Assembly: GCA_963920525.1 (NCBI GenBank)
Contig: OY986436.1
Span: 182,306,361-182,370,360, forward strand
Direction of reading: 5' to 3'
DNA length: 64,000 nucleotides
Source of the DNA: Dichetophora obliterata
Taxonomy: Eukaryota; Arthropoda; Insecta; Diptera; Sciomyzidae
A program made the translations under genes and the position numbers. Each line of letters starts with the position of its first letter. The stretch's first letter is position 1. The notes under the pieces are model-generated. The model searched no databases. It was not told the origin of the DNA and saw only the letters and a program-made list of their open reading frames with translations. Of this stretch, positions 21,249 through 33,900 are shown piece by piece.

Positions 21249-22199
21249 TAAGGTAAGTTACCCAAATAAGGCCAACCTAACGGTATTTACCAGACAGAAG
21301 AGAAACGGGTTTTTTAAAACTTATTTTTGCAATTTTGTATTTTTGTTTATTCAATTCTTTTTTCAAAAACATAAAAATTAAGCATGAAAAAGTAAAAAAT
21401 ATATCCAGCTCAGAAGGTTTTAAAAAAGTCTGATTTTTGTCATGTTAAGACCACCATGTCTAAATAAGGCCCAATATATAACGGTGTTAGAAACATAACA
21501 AAACAGTCAGAAAATAATAAAATAAGAACACATATTGTTATTACAAATGTTGGTTTACATTTATACTAAACATAAATGCTATTCATAGCTTTTTTTATAA
21601 AAACTTTTTCGAAAAAATACTTTTATTGCCAAAAGTTCATTTTGAAAAATAAAATAAAGTTACTATGGCTTTTTAAAGAAAATTTTGGTAATTTGCTGAA
21701 CTTTATAGTTGAGGGCTTTCTTTTTCGTAGTTTTTTTCTGCCAGGTAGACTTAGGTGTGGACATGAGATTGGAAAAGGAAAGCCGGAAAGAAAAAATGTT
21801 TGGGCCTTTTTAGGCGCTCTCAATATAATTTCATTAATCAAGTTTTTCTCGGAATACACCACACTTAGATTTGATAAATTAACCTTTTTGTTTTCGTTAA
21901 AATACCTCTCTTGATTTTTAATTCAAAGCTGGAAATAGGCAATAGTTAATTCGTAGAATAATGGACTTTTACTGCGAGCACAATATTACATCAACCACGT
22001 TGTTGACGCTACCGCTGACTTCGTTCGACTGTCACTCGCTTCACAGATGCGCAATCGAAGTAATTTTGTTTGCATCGTGATGCAGATATGAACATGTTTA
22101 AACGTGCAAAAAATCATTTTGCAGGAAATGCAATAAATGTGCATATTAGAAATCGGGCCTTATTAAGGCTTGGGCCTTATTTGGCGAAGAGACCTTACT
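21249..22199. mobile_element. Probable DNA element with AATAAGGCC ends (about 950 bp)
   Basis: The left end GTAAGGTAAGTTACCCAAAT runs into AAGGCCAACCT. The complement of the right end is GTAAGGTCTCTTCGCCAAAT, running into AAGGCCCAAGCCT. The ends pair over about 33 bp with several mismatches and an offset. TAAATAAGGCCCAA recurs inside near 21462, and GGGCCTTATTAAGG near the right end. No TSD could be fixed. The repeat words and the GGTCT near the end resemble the element at 48610-49891. The 112-codon frame inside looks like AT-rich noise. Confidence 0.55.
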
Positions 22200-22244
22200 A
22201 AAATTAAATTAAATAAAAAACTAAAATTAAATAAAATAAAAAAA

Positions 22245-23290
22245 ATCGTTTGATACGATCTTCGTGAGGTATCGTTGTACTCCAAAACTTCTGAGTGCTG
22301 TCATAATCTGACTCTTGAAAGCTGAGTTGAAAGCGTTCCTTACGTCGAGTGTTGCCATCATGTTGCCAACAGTACTGCTTTTCTCCCCTTACTTTCCCCT
22401 TCACTTTCCTTCTGCGCGGTCCCCGTAACTAGCGTAATAGCGTCAGTCGTTGACTGGGTCTTTCGAAATTCAAACTATCGGAAGGATTGCATCGCATTTG
22501 CAAAACGGTTGCACACTACTTGCTCAAAAACCTTGTCTATTGTGTCGAGTTCGGTATGAGCACTAACTTTTTGGTTTTCCACTGTGTTGGAAAAATGCCC
22601 TCTAGAAGGCACGCGTTGTAAAGATGGGCAAACGCATGTAGCTACGACATAATGGCAATCTTCAATGCGCGAATGACCATAGTGTGTAGATTATTAAATG
22701 TACCTTCTATGTTCAGGAGGGCCGTAAGAGTAAACCTGAGGTGTCATCGCAGCTGTTCCTGCAGCTGTAAAGAAGGTGTCTATGGTAGGCGATTCTATGG
22801 TAGGCTCTGTCCACCTACCATCTTCTTTTCTAATGAAGGAGGGACTGGTGTTTTCTTTGGATAGAGTTCTGCCTAGTATCGCCTAGGGTTGGAGAGACCT
22901 TTGCTCCACCACTGAGGAATGGATTACTCTAGGGCCTCCTGGGAAGGGTTTAGTTCCTTCGCCGTTGACATGGTAGAAGGATAGAGGTATATGCAGCGCT
23001 GACTGTGCTCTCTTTCCATACTGCCATGTCTGTCAAATTAAGCTGTGTGGCGAATGGAAACAAAAGAAAATAAAGAAAAAGTTTTGCTTCGTTTTGACAA
23101 TTCCGGCAGTATGCTCTCATCTGGTGCATATACTTGTATTCTTCTACCATGGCCGTTGAGATTTGTTTTTAGGCTAAGATTAGATTTTTAAGCAAACCAG
23201 CCTGGCTAATTTTGCCAGTCAGTACGTTTGGGATTACGGAATGGAGGGAGAGCCTCTATTAGTAGCTGAAAAAACAAAATAAAATTGTAA
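22245..23290 (-). pseudogene. LOA-type non-LTR element relic, minus strand
   Basis: On the minus strand, from right to left: RNPKRTDWQ near 23240-23270; past the 183-bp MITE, FIRKEDGRWTEPTIES (about 22790-22840), the linker that appears as FMKKEDGTWTTSSEES in the LOA element at 59545-64000; then RALKIAI, LLEGIFPTQWKTKKLVLIP (about 22540-22600) and, after several breaks, TLDVRNAFNSAFKSQIMTAL (about 22300-22360). These are the RT entry blocks. It is heavily mutated and stops near 22245, so the catalytic YADD region is absent. Confidence 0.65.
22969..23151. mobile_element. P-like MITE family A, copy 2 (183 bp), 8-bp TSD
   Basis: Starts CATGGTAGAAGGATAGAGG and ends, as complement, CATGGTAGAAGAATACAAGT; TIRs are about 26 bp. 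It is flanked by a perfect GCCGTTGA at 22961-22968 and 23152-23159. It is the second copy of the family at 9419-9604 and sits within the LOA relic. Confidence 0.92.
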
Positions 23291-25330
23291 CCGAACCACC
23301 TGGCATCGACCTTGAAAATTCGGTCGAAAAGTCTCTTTTTCAATTTGGGAAAGATTTAATATCATTCGAATTGATATTAAGTAAGATAGTTGCAAAGCTT
23401 CATTAATATCTAAATAAATTAATTTTAAAATGTTGACGGATTAAGTGACAAATTGGGATAATGACCAACGCTTGCTCTAGAGACTCTGGCAAGAGCAGCA
23501 AAAAAACATACATATCTAGACAATGGTGATGCTCTATCTACACATGTATGTACTCATATTAGTTGGTAGTGTGTGCTGCCAACAAATGCTAAACATGTTT
23601 ATTTTATTTTAAAAATACTTATTAAATGAATGAAGAAAATATTTCTAAAGCAGCTAATAAATGACGACACTCTGACAAAAAAGCAGAAAAAATAGACAGA
23701 AAAACAAGTACGTATAAAAAAGGAACAAAAAGTTCACAGCAGAGTTGATGATGATTAATTTAGAAAAAACGAATGCAAACTTTTATACAATTTGTGCTAT
23801 ATAATTGTTGTTATTGTAATAAGCTGCGCGCTGGTGTTGTTGTTGTTGTTGCTGAATCTCTCTGCTAACCTTGGCCATGGCGCATGAATAGAACCGCGCC
23901 GCATCACAACCGCATGAAAAACTAACAAGCGTGGGCAGGCAGGCAACAACAATAGCAACAGCACTAATAAATACAACGAAAAGTAACAACAATGATGCAC
24001 ACAAAATATGCGCGAAAAAAATTCATTTCGAAAAGCAACAACAAAAGCAACAATAATAACAAAAAAACAACAACGGCTGCAAATTAAGTTTAGAAGTTAT
24101 CATGCTGCATTACAATCGCTTCGACTTTTGTTTTTATAGCTTTTAATGATTAAAACGCTGCGGCAGATGATGAAGAGCGATAAAATGAAAATTGTAACTC
24201 GCAAATTTAAAGCAAAGCGGAAAAGAAAACACAAATATCCACTTAATAGCATGAACGAAGCTTTAAGCTTAAGCGATCTCCCTTTACAATTTTTTTCGTA
24301 GTGAAAAATTTTCCAAACTTGAAAATGAACGCACAGTGGGAAAAAATAATAGTAAAATTTAACAAATTTTCATAAAATGCGCAAGTCTAAAACGCTTTAT
24401 TGCTGAGCAGGTGGAGCTCGTTTGCAAAAAACTTATATTTTCTAAGTTATGTAACTTAGTAAATCAAAATTAGCCCATCTTTAAAGAATTTCGAGATATT
24501 TCAGGCAATACAGTTTTGACCAAAATTTACGCATTCATATTTTATTCGACATCATATATCATTCTCCGACCGTCAAAAATCTTATGTAACGACCGACAGT
24601 GGCTGAATATATGTTAAGGAGCCTACTTTGCATCTTAGCTCTCCAGCTACGCTAAGGGAAAATAGGGTGGGCTTTGCTCCAAGCTAAAATTTTAGTTGGA
24701 TGCATAAAAAAAATCATAAGAGGTTTTTGAGCGTAAAAATAAAACAAGCAAATAAAACAAAAAAACTTTTATGTTAGTAAAAACCAAAAACTAAAACAAA
24801 GAGAAGAAATATAAAATAAATTTATTGAAAATCACCTTTCGTGTAATTAAAAGAGTATTAAATTAGAATTTCATTGTAACAATTATAATTTATTAGAAGA
24901 AGAAGAATTTTAAAGAACAAAACTGAGGTAATTAGTAGAGTGCATCGAAAATCTGACCCCCAATTCCGGTACCAAAATTAACCAGTACATAAAAAATCCT
25001 TTCGATTGGTATGCTTTTTTTTGGTCTGAAACAGTTTTTGCGTACCCCGAAATGCATTTTTGTGCATTTCAAAGCAACTTTTGTACTGGAGACCCACTTA
25101 TGATTGATTTAAAAGAAAATCAAGCTTATCAATCAATTTTCATCCATTCATCCTATTTGATATATGCTGTAAGGGGTCGTTCATAAACAATATTACCGAT
25201 TTTTATCATATTTTACCGCTCCCTCCCCCTCCGTTACTTTTCGTAGTGCATTTCAGAACCCCTCCTCCCCCCTTTCATTAAGTAACGCAACATATGAAAT
25301 ATAAAATTAGTTGATTTAAACATATTATAT
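23291..25330. other. No gene recognised; CAA/CAG-rich and low-complexity stretch
   Basis: At 23780-24060 there are (GTT)n/(CAA)n runs (GTTGTTGTTGTTGTTGCTG at 23835) of the kind common in fly introns and UTRs; minus-strand frames there are simple translations of these runs. Near 25171-25290 GGGGTCGTTCATAAAC is followed by CCCTCCCCCTCC and CCCCTCCTCCCCCC patches, resembling the end of a decayed DNA transposon, but no partner end was found. Confidence 0.4.
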
Positions 25331-25333
25331 ATT

Positions 25334-26470
25334 ACACGCAAAAAAATATATCTGTAAAGTTTCATATAAATTTCATACAAAATGTACTGTTTTTTCCTGT
25401 AATTGTGCTACAGGAGAGCCAAAACAGAACATTTTCCTAATAAAAGTACCACATTTTACTGTGCTTATGAAAGCATTTTCTGATTCATTTCTATGTACAT
25501 TTTTGTGTTTTAAATGTTAAATTTTACTGTGCTCAAACGTAGTTTTACCGTTTGCGCAAATGTGTACAATACTAACCTACCGTCGTCGCTTTTACTGTGT
25601 TGACCAAGAAATTTTGTCAACACGGTAAGCTTGGTGGTGTGAATCAAAATAAAGTATTTTTATTTCGTTTACAAGAAAAAAAATTATTGTATTATTATGT
25701 TAAAATAGATACTTGAGTTCTAAAAATGTTGGGCCGAACTTTTTATATACAAAAATAATGCTATTAGGACAGATCTTAGATTCCATATAAGTTATACATT
25801 TAAATTTAACTTTTCAAAGATTATATTATCTGCTAAGATATTCTGAATAGAAGATTTATCTATCAAAAAATTCACACCGGTATTTAAATACGCGCCAACT
25901 TGAGGGTAAAAATCTGCTGTTATATCCATTTTGTTATATCCATCCAGTTTTTTCTTGAAACTGTTGCTCTAGCTGCTATTTTCGACTCCTTGTGCTTACT
26001 TTCATCACGCATTGACCAAAAATGTACTAATGGACCAGCTAGTTTCATTATTCTTGGATAATGTGCTAGGTTGTGGTGTTTCGGTTTCAGGCCTTTTTTA
26101 AAAACTGATTTGTAAAGCTCTAAATTCGTTTACTAACTTGATGAACTGGACGCGAAAATAAAATTAAGGGTAGCCATTGCAGGTTGCAGAAGCTGTTATT
26201 AAAAAGTACTGTGTGGCTCAAGCAAAAATAAAAAGAAATAATGTACTTTTTACTGTGTACACAAAAAGTTTTAAGTTCTCGTACAGGAATTTTTGATTTC
26301 ACATTTTGAGTAGTGGTGCATATGGTATATTTTACTATTTTCCACCGCAAAATAAAATACTTACAACGTTATTTTGCAGTGTGATTTCATTAAAATGACT
26401 AAAGTACTGTGTTCATGTGTAGTTTTTCTTGTAAATAAAGTAATATCTACGGACAATTTTTTTCCGTGTA
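25334..26470. mobile_element. Probable DNA element with TTTTACTGTG repeats
   Basis: The left end TACACGCAAAAAAATATATC is mirrored by the right end, complement TACACGGAAAAAAATTGTCC. TTTTACTGTG occurs at 25454, 25522, 25590 and 26247, and AGTACTGTG near 26217 and 26404. Clustered short repeats near both ends are typical of non-autonomous DNA elements. No TSD or coding frame was found; boundaries are approximate. Confidence 0.45.
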
Positions 26471-26559
26471 CTTTACACAACAGCACACAGAATTTTCACT
26501 AGTATTACTGAATAGTATTACTGACTAGTATAAATACTATATACTAGCAAATACCTGCT

Positions 26560-29430
26560 GCTTCGCCTGCGATAGAAATATTAAATACCATGTAAAAATT
26601 TGAAATCTTAACTTATAGTACTTTGTTGTATCTTCAAATGCAATATATAAAAATAATTGTGTTTGTTTAGTAATAAAAAATTCTATAAATACTAAAAAAA
26701 TTACTTTAGACTTTGATATGAATTACCTTCTTTGAACAGTAATTGTTATAGTGAAATAAAGTTGCTTGACTCTTTTTGTATTTTGATTTTTTAATAAGTC
26801 CTGCATAACTTATATAAAGTGAAATAAAGTTGCTTGACTCTTTTTGTATTTTGATTTTTTAATAAGTTGCATAACAGGATTATAAAAAATTTGGGTAACA
26901 AGTTTTTTAAATTAGTAATTCAAAAATATAATTTTTTTGAACATGAATATATTCTTCTTAAATTTTGAAAAATTTTTATTATTATGACAACAAACTTTTG
27001 GCTATAACTCTAAAACTATAGATTTTCTCAGTACAACGCATTATTTTATAAAAAGTCGTTGATTAATAAAAATACCGTTAAGCGAAAGATTTTTCGAAAA
27101 TATTTTATACGTATATCTAGTATATTGGAAAAATTCCAGTTATTATGATATCAAAATTATTACGATAGCTTGAAAACTAAAGATTTTATCAATATTACAC
27201 ATTTTCTTTAGAATTAAAATGAGAAAAAACCGATTGAAATTTCAATTTTTTAATTTGCAAGCAAACAACTCGGCCATTTTTAAATCGATGTTCATCAAAT
27301 TTCTGTTGTCTGAAAGGTCAGTTAAGTGAATTTGGAGAAATGAGAAAAGATTAACCGTTACTTCGCCAATTCAATGCTTTTTCACAATGTTTTCACAAAA
27401 GGTATAATTTTCACAAAACCTTTAAAATACTCAATTTGTGCTGAAAAAAATATTCCAAAAGTTATTTTAAATGCATTTTTTCAATTTCCATTTTCCCTAC
27501 TCTTTCATAGTACATATCATTTATCTGAAAAAAATTGCTTAATCAAAAATCATGGGCTATTATTTTTTGTATAAAATTTTATTTTTTGTTTAAAATTTTG
27601 TTTTTTCAAAATGTTATTATACTTTTTACTATGTTCTACAGCTTAAAAAATAATTTCTGTGAATAAAATTTTCAAATATTACAAACTACATTAGCAAATT
27701 TTAGTCATATACTACTTTAACATTGGGTCAAATGACTCATTTCAGCCCATCCAGCTAAATGAGAAACGAAGTCATTTCATTTTCCATACAAATTCTCACT
27801 TGCAATTAAACTCATTTAAAACAAATGAATGAGATTGGATACGTTCTTAAAACTTATTACAAACTATTTCGAACGCATTCAATAGAAAATGTATAAAAAA
27901 CACCGAACATACTAAAAACAAAGGAAAATGTCAAACAACAAATCATTTTATACAAGTGTATCATCATCAATATCAACCAGTAAAAACAAAACAATAAAGC
28001 AGTTGTCAAACGAAATAAGATACTTTCGGAAAAAATCAATGTAAGCACTATTTAATAACTGATTTCAAATGAGTCATTTTGCCCAATTTAAGCGTAGTAT
28101 TACGACCAAAACCGTTTGATATATAGCATTTTCATTGATTTTTGAGTGGTTAAAGGGGGCGTGGAAACTCATTTTTAGTACAGCAACTGAAAGTAACCAT
28201 ACAAATAAAATTACCAAAAATTAAAGAACATACTTTTCGAAAAATTTAGTAAGCTAAGACACTGGAAATTATCTTAAGAATTGAATAATCAAAAATTATC
28301 AAATTGTAATCAAAGAACTAATATAAAGAATTATAAAAAAATAATCAGTTCAGCGGTTACCGAGTTTGTTTGGCTTAAAATTTCGTTTTATTTCCTTTTA
28401 TATAATAGTATAGATATAGATATACTATACGAAGATAATATTTTCCACCAGAAATATATTTTCGTTTCATAAAAAAATTCTCATTTTGTTTTATTTAACA
28501 CGAATAAAAAGTTTTTGAAAGATTTATAGTTTTCTAAAATAATGATTTAAAATAAGTAGTTTTGGGTTATACATTGTTCCAATAATTTTAGTTTAAAGAT
28601 TTTACGAATGAATTTTCCCTGACCCCACATCTAGCAGTCCTTTCTTAACAATACCTATTAACTAATGCGCACACACTTCATCATAAGTTTTACATTCATT
28701 CTCAACTTTACCACGACCGGGCAAAATAAAATTTGCAAAAAAAAAATAATTTTCACTCCACCTTACTGTAAATTCATATGTCAGTTTTTGTTCCAGCTTA
28801 AAAAAAAATTTGTTTTTTTTAACTATTCGTCTGCATTTTTACATGTCTGTCCGTTTACCTTTATTCCACATTATTCTTCAGTTGGTATGTTTGCTTTTGA
28901 CATTCCGTCCATTACACATTTATTTAATTTTGCAATATAAATCAGAGCATTAAAAAATCACCTAAAGTCTTATAATTTTTATATTCCGCAAAAAGCAATT
29001 TGCAGTTCAAGGTAGATGTCATCGTGGCTTAGCGGCCATGCCTGACCAAATCTAATTCAGAATTGTGTACTGGTGTTGGAGGCCTCGCAGCTACATTGTA
29101 TTTAAGAAATACTTGGTTACGTCATGAGTCCATTTACCACTGGGTTGTTTTCAATATGGTCTTTAAAGCACTCATTAATACATATTCAATATGGGAGAGT
29201 ATAAATGTGCAAAGCTGTGCATCACCGGCTTTGTGTTTGGTTTTTTGGCTACTTTATAAATTTAAATTTTAATAACTTTAAAGAGTGGTTTTAAAAAATA
29301 AAGGATGCAAGATTTTAAGAAAAACATGTAGCTATATATTAGTGAAAGATCTACTTAAATCGGTTCAGTAGTTTTTATGTTTAGCGTCGTCGCAGATACG
29401 TGAGAAACCTTTTATTTAATAGTGGACTTT
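26560..29430. other. AT-rich region, no gene; fragments of dispersed repeats
   Basis: At 26751-26866 a block of about 50 bp (from GTGAAATAAAGTTGCTTGAC) occurs twice with a 67-bp offset. At 28090-28200 the minus strand repeats a family seen at 38240-38660 (TTTCCACGCCCCCTT, CGGTTTTGGTCGTA). TACCTGCTGCTTCGCCTGCG near 26551 and GGTTCAGTAGTTTTTATGTT near 29362 recall end regions of an unnamed dispersed insect repeat, so part of this region may be one large decayed element. Frames are AT-driven and unconvincing. Confidence 0.35.
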
Positions 29431-29885
29431 ATAAATTAAGCTTACAATATAAAAGAAATAAAAATTATTTATAACATCATTTAAAGCTATTCCATCTTCG
29501 ATCCAAGAGTCAATGCTCTCAATCACTGGGATTGAGAAGCTAGAAGCTTTGTTGAAGATTCTTCAAATTCTTTATCGGATTCAAGTTTATCCTGATTTCT
29601 AATGCAAAGAAATTCACGTGGTCTTTGACAGAGTTAATAATCCGGTTTAAACGTTGTTTGTTTTCTTTTATGCTTATAATCATTGGAAAATCCGGCCCTG
29701 GTCAGCAGGTACCCCGTGTAATATAACGCTGCTAATCTGGCCCAAACTCACGCTTAAGCGCTCAAAAGAATCTTTCAGTGGAGACCACAGGGCACTGCCT
29801 GATTGGCAGACACGCTCAGAGATTAAACATCCCGCACAATGACGTCTGCAGAAGCTGTAGAGATGAGGAGGAAGAATCTACAGTA

Positions 29886-30730
29886 CACTCTAAAAACTGA
29901 TTGAAAAATCTCTACAATAAATGTTGTGAAATTTCATGACATTTACTGGCGATTTTGTAAAAAAACCACGCTATGCAGCGAGTTTTTTCAATTTTGTCTG
30001 AAAATCAGCATCTTTTTTCAATATATGTATATTTACTCTACTATTCACGCTATTTGAGCGTGTTTTCGCTCAGAGAGTCTTAAAATATGTATATCTCTCT
30101 ACTTTTCACGCTATTTTAGCGTGTTTTCGCTCAGAGAGCCCTAAAATATATATGTATATTTTCTACTTTTCACGCTACTTCAGCGTGTTTTCGCTCAGAG
30201 AGTCTTAAAATATGTATATTTTCTCTACTTTTCTCACTATTTCAGCGTGTTCTCGCTCAGATAGTCCTAAAAACGCTCCAGTAGCGGTATTTTACGCTTG
30301 TCCTTAAAAAACATGCTTTAACGTCATATGATTTCAAAGAGTTTATTCGAACAAGTGTCAAATTATATGCAACTTAAACAGTAGATTGGTCGCAGCTTAA
30401 TTACTCAAGCCTTCTGAAGTAGGAAAGAGTAGCGCCTTCTGCTGAGTTATTGACTCTATACAGAGTTGTTGTTGTTGCCATGTCCAAAACTTACTTGAGA
30501 GACTTCACGCATTTCTAGCTTTTTTTATGCGCGCAGAAAAGATTGGAAGAAATAATTTAAGAAGAAAGTTTTTACAAGAGAGCGAAAGAAATAATTGTAG
30601 GTGGGAGGATTCACGTATTTTTAACGATAAATATTTATAATTTTGCTCCATGGGATTTAACGACAATAAATGTAGGCAATCAGTTGCCAGCAATTATTGT
30701 AGTTAATTCTCGTGAATTTTTGTTAGAGTG
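29886..30730. mobile_element. 845-bp DNA element with hairpin minisatellite
   Basis: Ends CACTCTAAAAAC and, as complement, CACTCTAACAAAAA, flanked by TA (29884-29885 and 30731-30732). A 4-bp GTAC duplication is also possible. Comparison with the intact LOA copy shows the insertion lies in its 3' coding part (between GAATCTACAG and the downstream CAGCGCTG). No coding frame is present. Confidence 0.75.
30022..30272. repeat. Tandem array of four ~62-bp hairpin units
   Basis: Each unit contains a palindrome CACGCTATTTNAGCGTG followed by TTTTCGCTCAGAGAGTC and AAAATATGTATAT. The palindromes begin at 30046, 30107, 30171 and about 30234, a spacing of 61-64 bp. A partial unit lies near 29972. The array is inside the 845-bp element. 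It is a minisatellite, not a CRISPR: there are no unique spacers and the setting is eukaryotic. Confidence 0.9.
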
Positions 30731-30977
30731 TACATTTCCTCTTCACTTGACCAGCGCTGTCTAAAAAGCGATTTCTTCACTTAGGCTTCACCTTTCAATT
30801 ACCTTGACGAACTCTCGGAATCTTCGGTTTACCGAATCCTAGGCTTAGTAATTAGCTCAAACTGGTTTAAATAGAGAAAGGAAAATTAACTTGGTACCAC
30901 AATGGGCCTTATTAGCCTAAGTGTGTCTCGTTTGAGGCAGCTACACTAACCTAACCTAACCTAACCTAACCTAACCT

Positions 30978-33900
30978 AGACAACTATGTCACGAAAATAA
31001 GTGAAGAAAGGGCTTACACAGCAGCCAATTAAAAGAAATTTATGAACGCCATTAATCTAGTAAAAAATGGAAAAAAGTCGGTACGTACAGTAATTTCATT
31101 AAGTTTTCACAATAATACTTTAACTAAACATAAAAAGTGTCCAGCAACAAAAAAAAATTAAAGTTTCTAATCTTTAAACCAACATTTTTTCATATTACAC
31201 ATCATGCTACCGATTTGAAAAAGTCATGTTTTGATATTTTTGTTCTACTTCAGCGATGCCCACGAAAAGTATTTAAAGAGTGCAAAAACAAAAACAACAA
31301 CAACAAAAAGCACCAACATCAAAAAATTTTAAATCTGGGTGTAATGACGAATTACCAATAACACGAGTGCTGGCAGAGTCCGCGACAGCGAACTTATATG
31401 TTGTTTCAAAATGGAACTGTAAAAATAATGAATCAAGAAATTCCAAATGTTTCGGTTTTTTGCTAGTCAGAATACATTCTGATTTACCCAGTTTTAACCG
31501 CGTTGAGGTTTTCAGATATCCTTTTTTTATTTTTTGTTTTCTCGTTTTTCATTTTTTTGTGTTTTTTATTTTTTTTACTTTCTTTTTTATGTTTTTTTTG
31601 CGAATTATGAGACATATTATACAAATTTTTTATTATTATACACATTTTTCAATTTTTAATCTTATAAAATTTGTATATGCTTTAACCTTAATTTTTTATA
31701 TATTTTACTATCTATTTTTTATTTTTATTATATTTGTTATTAACTAAACTGTTATTTTATTAAGATTAAAATCTTTTTAATCTTTTATTATCTATGGAAA
31801 AATAGGCAAACTCCCAGTTGCCTTGTCATTTTTCAAGGGTATAATAGCCCCTATAAAAATAACTTATTCTGATGCAATATAAAAAAGTACCCATCTGCAA
31901 ATTTTCAACAACTTTTTCTCAATGTGTATTCGCACAAAGAAAAATATAAAGAATGCGATGCATGCTGTTAACGTTTACAATGCGAATGCCAAAAATAGTG
32001 CAAAATAGTGGCGATCAATGGAGCCAAAGAACAACAACATCAACATGCAAACGCAGAACAGCTATTGATAGTTCGAAATAACAAAAATAATAACATTAAG
32101 GTGCATGTCACACACAGCGGACACGGACAAATTTGTTGTTGTTTTCGCGGGTAAAAGAAAAAACTGGAAATTGGGAGAGCTTCTCAGTCATCAAAAAATT
32201 TCCAGGCAACCGACAAAAATGTTCACAGCCCAAAGCTGAAAACAATTTGGACAACGGTTGCATTTTCTTGATGTTTTACGTTTAGTAGTAATAAAACTGC
32301 ACTGCAGTAGGAAATGTACTATTTGAATTCATCAGTAATGCCAAGTTTGTTGTTTAGTATTGAATTGTACGCTTCTAGTGCTATACATGGCTTGAATGGT
32401 ATTTATTTATAAAAAGAAGAAGAATACTTGACGAACATGAAAAATGCAGCCTGGCTAGCTGCAGCAAATAGATTCAACTGAACAGCTGAATATTATTAGT
32501 GATTGTTGTGAATGTAATATTAATGAATTAATATATTGTTTTTTTAGTGATTGTGTATTTTTTATAATTAAAAATATGAACGTAAAATGTGTATATGATG
32601 TTATTTACAAAAATGTATACATTTTTTAACTATATTTTCCATTTATAAACTATTCCATTGCATATATGAAAGTAACACGTCATTGTATATAGTATTTTTA
32701 GTGCTTGTATGTACAGCTGCAGTTGTCTCTTTCACCCTTGTATTTTAGGACAATCGTCAAGAGAAATGTGAGCAGTAGATTTACTGATAGTATAACTAAT
32801 CAAGCTAGTCATACATTACAGCCGCGTAGTTAACAAATAAACTGTTTATATATACATATATCTGGTAATATCCTTTTAATCGTTAAAATTTACAATATTC
32901 TAAGAGATAAGGTTATGGCTATTAATTGGAGTAGAAATATTACTGAAATGTTCTTAAATGAATTTCAAACCGGCTTTGTGAGATATTCTTAAAAAAATTT
33001 TAAATGCTTTATCATCAGTGAATCTTAGCTCCTTTGATAAATTTATCATCCCTTTCTTATGTCTGCCAATTCTCCATGACTTAATCCAGCAGGATCTTTT
33101 TTCACTTTTTTTACCTCCATCCAGAGTTTCATCAACTCAACAATTGTTTTATTGTGACCATATCGTTGTCATCTATATATGTGTATACACTTTCTGCATA
33201 CATATTGGTCAATGTAATTAATTTTAAGCCCCGGAGATCAGAATTTAACCCATCAATTTTAAATGCAAATAAAAGCACTTATAAACAACCTATAGAGGGT
33301 AGCCGTTTTATTGAATCGATTGCATAAAGGAGCATTACCTGCACGAAATGGTAGCAAAAACATAGTAAATTTAGCTTCCGCCATTATCGAACAGAAAACT
33401 ACGTGTAGCATGCCGTGGACAAAACAATGAGAGAGAGGAAAAAATGGCGAAAATTCCAATGTTTGACGGACAAGCAGACAACGTGTGCATGCCCCTAAGA
33501 AGCGAGGCTGAAATTGCAAACTGATTTCGGCGAATCACAACAATAATGGAAATTTTGAAGTTCTTGTAAAAGAGTGGAAAGAGTTGAGCACTGGGCATCG
33601 CTGTTCTACTTCATCCATTTCTCAAAATATTCAACAGCCATGAAAACACTCACTTCAAATTCCTTTAAGCCAATCCAAAATTAATTTCTTAACACTTTTA
33701 TTGGAGCAAATCAAAACTTATTACACATCACCCCACTTCACCCTATTTAAACAAAAACATATAAATTAATAAAGGAATTCATATGGAAATGGAATTCCCA
33801 GACTAAAAACCCCAAGTGAGGTATTGCGTGCGTTTTACAAAAAAAAAGACCATTAATATAAGAGCATTGAAGATTAGATTCCGCCACGCAAAAGTTAGAA

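Larger units (their letters stand above)
29670..30976 (+). pseudogene. LOA-type element 3' end, split by an insertion
   Basis: The plus strand reads RPWSAGTPCNITLLIWPKLT then LKRSKES and, after a shift, LPDWQTRSEIKHPA (about 29685-29840). It resumes after the 845-bp insertion with the 3' untranslated sequence (ACCACAATGGGCCTTATTAG), ending in six CCTAA units at 30948-30976. The same order is seen on the minus strand at 60000-59545, so this is a second copy of that family, 5'-truncated and decayed. In the present window only the region after the RNase H domain remains. Confidence 0.82.

Noticed and set aside
21576..21914. 112-codon plus-strand ORF as transposase
   Set aside because: It is Phe/Lys/Leu-rich without catalytic motifs and lies in AT-rich element interior.
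29025..29070. SINE or tRNA head (TGGCTTAGCGG resembles an A-box)
   Set aside because: No B-box follows at the right distance and no TSD was found.
30022..30272. CRISPR array
   Set aside because: The whole unit repeats in tandem; there are no unique spacers and the setting is an insect genome.
30948..30976. Interstitial telomere
   Set aside because: The CCTAA run is the 3' tail of a LOA-type copy and is seen again at the same place in the other copy.
31280..31747. 155-codon plus-strand ORF
   Set aside because: The second half is poly-Phe/Ile from a T-rich run and the first half has no recognisable domain.
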